A stretch of DNA of 62,746 nt, taken from NCBI GenBank assembly GCA_021325655.1, contig JAJPGT010000109.1:1-62746 (forward strand), in the 5' to 3' direction. The notes below the pieces were generated by a model. That model did not search any database. It had not been told where the DNA came from and was given only the letters and a program-made list of their open reading frames with translations. Shown in pieces: positions 59,000-62,746 of the stretch. Every line of letters starts with the position of its first letter. Position 1 is the first letter of the stretch. Both the position numbers and the translations under genes were made by a program. Source of the stretch: Pseudomonadota bacterium (GTDB lineage Bacteria > Chloroflexota > UBA6077 > JAJPGT01).

Positions 59000-60745
59000 T
59001 TAGCGGGAGTCGATGGCGTCCAGGACCACCGTGGTGGCGCTCGACTGCACGTTCTTGGTTCCGCTCGGGTCGATCACGAGCGTGTGCGGACCGGCTGGCA
59101 GCGCCTCCTTGAGGAATACGGGCTGCTCGAACGCTTGGACCGGGCTGTACAGGTCGATCGTCGTCGGGACCCCGTCCAGCGTGATCGTTACCTGGCCCAT
59201 GGTCGGTCCGGGCGCCCCCACAAGCGTGACGTCGGTTCCAGTCCAGCTAAAGGTGGCGGTATCGGATGCCTTGCTGGCGTAGCTGGCGGATCCGCCGCTG
59301 AAGCTCTTGGAGAGCTTCACTTTCCAGACCCCCTGGTAGGTGATCCCGGGGGCGTTGTTCTCGGTGCGCACGTAGGGAGGCGCGCCGGCCGCCCGCAGTG
59401 TCGCCAGCCGCGCGGCGAGCTGCGCCTGAGTCTGGGCGTAGGCGCTCTGGTTGGCGACGTTATTCAGCTCGTACGGGTCGTTCACTTCGTCGTACAGTTC
59501 CTTGTCCCCTGTCACGTACTCGACGTAGGTCCATTGGCTGGAGCGCACCGCGGACCAGTCGGGGATAGGCGACTCCTCCGAGTCTTGCCACGCCTCTTCG
59601 AGAAAATCCGTGCGCCAGTTCGTTGGCGGAGCGCCGTTCAGCAAGGGCACCAGGCTTGTGCCATCCATCACCGAGGAGATGGGTACGCCGGCCAGGTCCA
59701 GGATCGTCGGCGCCAGGTCGACGTTCAGTGCCAGGTGCGAATCGTTCACCAGGCTGGGGGTGAGCGGCGGGTAGGCGATGAGCAGCGGAACGTGGACATC
59801 TTCCTGGTATGGGCGACCCTTGCCAAGCGGGAAGCGATGCTCGCCCCAGAACAGGGCGTTGTCGCTGGTGAAGATGATGACGGTATTGCTCAGCTTGCCA
59901 ACGTCGTTGAGCGCGCTGATGATCCCGGCCAGCCCCTCGTCGACCGCTTGCAGCGTCCGAAGCTGGTTCTTGCGGAACTCGTCCACCTGGCTCTGCACCG
60001 CGGGGGTCATCAGCGGGTATTGCTCGAAGGCGGGCTTATCCGAGACGTCGGCCTCGTTGTAGCTCGGCGGGCGGTAGGGGGCCAGGTTGTTGAACAGGTT
60101 CTTGTGCCGCGTGGCCGGCGTCGCCGGGTTGTGCGGGGCATAGGGGGCGACATACAGGAAGAACGGGCGCGGATCCGGGCTGAGGATGAACTGTTGGGCG
60201 CGCGCCATGATAACGTCGGTCGAGTAGTCCGCGTCCGAGGAACCGTGCGGCTCGCTCACCCCATTATTGTTGAATGTGTAGTTATAGTAGTCCGGCTTGG
60301 TGCTAAACGCCAGCCACTGGTCCCAGCCAGGGGGGATGTAGGCGGTATTCTCGTAGCCGTTCAGGTATTTGCCCATCAGCCCGGTGCGGTAGCCGGCGGC
60401 GTGCAGCCGCGTGGCAAGGGTCTCCGTATCGTGGAACGCGTGGAAGCCGCCATTCGGCGCGCTGTTGGTATGTACGCCGGTGTTATGCGCATACTGCCCG
60501 CTGAGAATACTCGAGCGGCTGGGGCAGCACATCGGCGTGGTAACGTAGGCGGCGGTGAAGCGCCGCGCGGCCAGTGTGTTGAGCGTTGGCATGTAGCCCA
60601 CGGTATCCCAACGCTGGTCGTCGGTCAGAATCAGGATGATGTTCGGGGGCGTGGCGGCGCCGCTCGGCGCCGGCTGGAGCAGCAGCCCCGCGGCCAGCGC
60701 GCTCACCCAGGCCAGCCGCCCAAGCCGGAGCGCGCGAAACAGCAT
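59000..60745 (-). CDS. Secreted sulfatase with C-terminal accessory domain
   Basis: 581 residues from ATG 60745 (GTG 60751 also possible). A signal peptide (LAWVSALAAGLLLQPAPSGA) is followed by the sulfatase core: NIILILTDDQRWDTVGY (metal Asp), and CCPSR at 73-77, whose first Cys would become formylglycine. Then come GLMGKYLNGYENTAYIPPGW, FLYVAPYAPHNP and VIIFTSDNALFWGEHRFPLG. The last about 125 residues (ITYQGVWKVKLSKSF to LDAIDSR) are a beta-sandwich-like domain shared with the BNR protein at 5368. It probably hydrolyses an extracellular sulfated substrate, which is unknown. Confidence 0.92.
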   Translation of the reverse strand: MLFRALRLGRLAWVSALAAGLLLQPAPSGAATPPNIILILTDDQRWDTVGYMPTLNTLAARRFTAAYVTTPMCCPSRSSILSGQYAHNTGVHTNSAPNGGFHAFHDTETLATRLHAAGYRTGLMGKYLNGYENTAYIPPGWDQWLAFSTKPDYYNYTFNNNGVSEPHGSSDADYSTDVIMARAQQFILSPDPRPFFLYVAPYAPHNPATPATRHKNLFNNLAPYRPPSYNEADVSDKPAFEQYPLMTPAVQSQVDEFRKNQLRTLQAVDEGLAGIISALNDVGKLSNTVIIFTSDNALFWGEHRFPLGKGRPYQEDVHVPLLIAYPPLTPSLVNDSHLALNVDLAPTILDLAGVPISSVMDGTSLVPLLNGAPPTNWRTDFLEEAWQDSEESPIPDWSAVRSSQWTYVEYVTGDKELYDEVNDPYELNNVANQSAYAQTQAQLAARLATLRAAGAPPYVRTENNAPGITYQGVWKVKLSKSFSGGSASYASKASDTATFSWTGTDVTLVGAPGPTMGQVTITLDGVPTTIDLYSPVQAFEQPVFLKEALPAGPHTLVIDPSGTKNVQSSATTVVLDAIDSR

Positions 60746-60751
60746 GAACAC

Positions 60752-61059
60752 CTCGCTCTCCCTGGCGGCAGCAGCCGCGCCACCACGCGCGGCGACGCTC
60801 CTGGTCCCCGGGCGGCGGCGGGCCTAGGATACCGGACAGGTGTGCGCGATAGGTTGATGTTCGCTGAAAGATGCGGGCGCTCTTTGGCCACGGAGCTGCC
60901 AACGGGGCGCCGCCCGTATCATTGAACGGAGAGATGAGGGGCCCGGCGCGTCGCGGAGCCGCGGCGCTGGCTGGCGCGTGAGGCGCAGTAGGGCGGCGCC
61001 TTTGCAGACACGCAGGGCGCGAAGCAGCGCCTGTTCCTGGAAGTGAGGAGAAGACGGCG
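60752..61059. other. Divergent region between sulfatase and Hsp20 genes
   Basis: About 300 bases. A TATCAT at 60917-60922 could be a -10 box for the Hsp20-Lon unit, but no good -35 is at the right distance. Neither a CIRCE element nor an HspR (HAIR) box was recognised. Confidence 0.35.
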
Positions 61060-61473
61060 ATGCGTTACCGACACCTGGGCTATCGCTACGCGATGGTCGT
61101 CACCACGGGCCAGCCCCGGCCGTATGGAGAGGGCTGGCGTGGCGAGCAGGTCAGCATCATCCTGGCCCAGCCCCGCTGGCGCCCGGCAGCCGACGTCTAC
61201 GAGACGGCGACGGCGCTGGAGGTGACCGTTGAGTTGGCCGGGGTGGACCAGGAGGACCTGGACGTGCTGCTATTCGAGGACGCGCTCGTCGTCGAGGGAC
61301 GCCGCCGGCTGGCGCCAGCCGACCGCGGCGGGGTGTACCACGCCGCCGAGATCCGCCAGGGCCCCTTCCGGGTGGATGTATCCCTGCCAGCGCCGATCGA
61401 GGCAAAGCGGGTCGAGGCGCGTTACGAGCAGGGGCTGCTGCACATCCTGCTCCCAAAGATGAACCGGAGGTGA
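61060..61473 (+). CDS. Hsp20/alpha-crystallin family small heat-shock protein
   Basis: 137 residues from ATG 61060 (GAGGAG about ten bases upstream). The alpha-crystallin domain runs from PAADVYETATALEVTVELAG through VDQEDLDVLLFEDALVVEGR to YHAAEIRQGPFRVDVSLPAP, with the closing block ARYEQGLLHILLPKM. The C-terminal IxI/V anchor is absent or very short. It acts as an ATP-independent holdase. Lon begins five bases after the stop, so the pair form a heat-shock operon. Confidence 0.95.
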   Translation: MRYRHLGYRYAMVVTTGQPRPYGEGWRGEQVSIILAQPRWRPAADVYETATALEVTVELAGVDQEDLDVLLFEDALVVEGRRRLAPADRGGVYHAAEIRQGPFRVDVSLPAPIEAKRVEARYEQGLLHILLPKMNRR

Positions 61474-61478
61474 GGCTC

Positions 61479-62746
61479 ATGGGGCTCGAGCTGCAACCGC
61501 CCGCGGGCGGTCCTCCCTCGCTACCAGAGGTATTGCCGGTCTTGCCGCTGCGGGGTACGGTCGTGTTCCCGCTCGCGGTCATCCCGCTGGCGGTCGGCCA
61601 GCCGCGCTCGGTCCGCCTGGTGGACGATGTCATGCGCAGCGATCGGCTGGTCGCGTTGGTAGCGCAGGAGAAGGAGAGCGCCGAGCAGGTCGGCCCGGAC
61701 GGACTGTACCGAGTGGGCACCGCGGGCGTTATCCACCAGTTGATGCGCGCCCCAGACGGCACCCTGCGGCTGGTGGTACAGGGGCTGGAGCGAGTCCGGC
61801 TGCTGGAGTTCACGCAGGAGGAGCCATATCTCGCGGCGCGGGTGGAGGCGGCGCCGGACCAGGCGACGTCGAGCATGGAGGTCGATGCGCTGCGCCGGGC
61901 GGTAGTAGACCTGTTCCAGCGTCTGGTCAAGCTGAGCCCGGAGCTGCCGGACGAGCTGGCGCCGGCGGCCGAGAACCTGGCCGATCCCCGCCAGGTAGCC
62001 TACCTGGTCGCCTCGACCGCGCCGTTGGAGGTCGCCGCGCGGCAGGAGATCCTGGAGCTCGATCCGGTGGACGCCAAGCTGCGGCGGCTGGTCGAGCTTC
62101 TCCAGCACGAGCTGGCGGTGCGCGAGCTAGGCCGCAAGATCACCGCCGAGACCCAGGAGCGGCTGACGAAGACGCAGCGGGAGTATTTCCTGCGCGAGCA
62201 GCTCCGTTCGATTCAGCGGGAGCTGGGCGAGAGCGAGGAAGGGGGCGAGGTCGCCGAGCTCCGACGCCGGCTCGAGGAGGCGCAGCTCCCTGAGGAGGCG
62301 CGGCGCGAAGCGAACCGCGAGCTGGATCGTCTGGCGAGTATTCCGGCCGCCTCGCCAGAGCACGGGATCATCCGTACCTACCTGGAATGGATGGTGAGCC
62401 TGCCCTGGAACAGGCTCAGCGGCGGGACGATCGATGTCCGCCGTGCCCGCCAGGTTCTGGACGAGGATCACTACGACCTGGAGAAGGTGAAGGACCGCAT
62501 CCTGGAATACCTGGCGGTCCGCAAGCTGCGCCAGGAGCGCGCCGCCCTCCGCCTCGCATCGGAGGGCAGCCAGAACGGGCAGGCGGAGACGCAGCCAGTG
62601 CCGGCCGAGCCGCCCCCCGTCACCGGCGATACACCTCCGCGTGAGCCGATTCTGTGCTTTGTGGGGCCGCCCGGGGTGGGCAAGACCAGCCTGGGGCAGA
62701 GCATCGCCCGGGCGCTGGGGCGCAAGTTCGTCCGGATGTCGCTGGG
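61479..62746 (+). CDS. lon: Lon protease, 3' end cut by window edge
   Basis: ATG 61479 opens a frame of 422 codons to the right edge. N-terminal LAN domain: LPVLPLRGTVVFPLAVIPLA and the RLVVQGLERVRLLEFTQEE region. Then a helical domain (TQREYFLREQLRSIQRELGE), YLEWMVSLPWNRLSGGTIDV and the Walker A GPPGVGKT at residues 396-403. Between YLAVRKL and PILCFVGPPG is an insertion of about 40 residues, Gln/Pro-rich (GSQNGQAETQPVPAEPPPVT), absent from typical Lon. The protease domain lies outside. Lon is ATP-dependent and degrades damaged or regulatory proteins. Confidence 0.97.
   Translation, partial: MGLELQPPAGGPPSLPEVLPVLPLRGTVVFPLAVIPLAVGQPRSVRLVDDVMRSDRLVALVAQEKESAEQVGPDGLYRVGTAGVIHQLMRAPDGTLRLVVQGLERVRLLEFTQEEPYLAARVEAAPDQATSSMEVDALRRAVVDLFQRLVKLSPELPDELAPAAENLADPRQVAYLVASTAPLEVAARQEILELDPVDAKLRRLVELLQHELAVRELGRKITAETQERLTKTQREYFLREQLRSIQRELGESEEGGEVAELRRRLEEAQLPEEARREANRELDRLASIPAASPEHGIIRTYLEWMVSLPWNRLSGGTIDVRRARQVLDEDHYDLEKVKDRILEYLAVRKLRQERAALRLASEGSQNGQAETQPVPAEPPPVTGDTPPREPILCFVGPPGVGKTSLGQSIARALGRKFVRMSL

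Noticed and set aside
58181..60925. Forward open frame of 914 codons across thymidine phosphorylase and sulfatase
   Set aside because: Both opposite genes are well-supported families; the forward product has no recognisable motif and a skewed composition.
1..62746. CRISPR arrays, prophage modules or rRNA genes
   Set aside because: No regularly spaced repeats, phage structural genes or rRNA sequence were seen while reading through the window.

Overview
The window is about 62.7 kb of very GC-rich bacterial DNA with strong third-position GC bias, which also creates long antisense shadow frames. The gene mix suggests a free-living member of the Chloroflexota (Thermomicrobia/Sphaerobacter-like) or a comparable high-GC lineage. 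It includes a UPF0182 protein, a pyrophosphate-type phosphofructokinase, an NfeD-flotillin-PspA operon, an ECF41 sigma factor, a LuxR-less MalT-like AAA regulator, and many secreted and Tat-exported proteins. This assignment is inference from gene content; no rRNA is present. One tRNA (Asn, anticodon GTT) lies at 34930-35001.

Left part (1-10 kb). A cut excisionase-type HTH gene is followed by a compact operon: a 78-residue CxxC protein, an MNIO (DUF692) enzyme and its DUF2063-type partner. This is the layout of a ribosomally made, post-translationally modified peptide (RiPP) locus. A promoter and a DUF2182/DUF1326 pair rich in cysteine come next. After a transposase relic come a large secreted BNR-repeat (sialidase-like) protein, a CPBP membrane protease and a VOC protein.

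10-24 kb. A peptide-type ABC operon (Tat-exported binding protein, two permeases, a creatininase-family hydrolase) has no ATPase genes here. Only a C-terminal scrap of an OppF-like ATPase survives beside it. Then come a Vgb-like propeller, a PAS-GGDEF-EAL protein, an MBL-fold hydrolase, UPF0182, a GNAT enzyme and a decayed secreted BNR pseudogene.

24-35 kb. An amidohydrolase is translationally coupled to a trans-sulfuration enzyme. A MarR regulator is divergent from a reductase/VOC pair across an inverted-repeat operator. A five-gene membrane-stress operon (NfeD, flotillin, HTH, coiled coil, PspA) follows, with two palindromes around its promoter and a strong terminator. Next are a PPi-type phosphofructokinase that seems to begin at a CTG codon, and tRNA-Asn.

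35-41 kb. Between the tRNA and a second transposase relic lies a regulator/cupin/SnoaL/GNAT cluster that may be a small island.

41-62.7 kb. A nitrogen-salvage cluster (carbamate kinase, cysteine hydrolase, NCS2-like permease, allophanate-hydrolase-like domain) is followed by a detached MgtE-N/CBS protein coupled to an atypical NRAMP transporter. Further on are a sarcosine-oxidase-like enzyme, an MFS pump, a redoxin lipoprotein, and a MarR gene coupled to a ClC transporter with a palindrome over its -10 box. An amine oxidase/ECF41 sigma operon has a textbook ECF41 promoter. The window ends with thymidine phosphorylase, a secreted sulfatase sharing its C-terminal domain with the BNR protein, Hsp20, and a Lon protease cut by the right edge.
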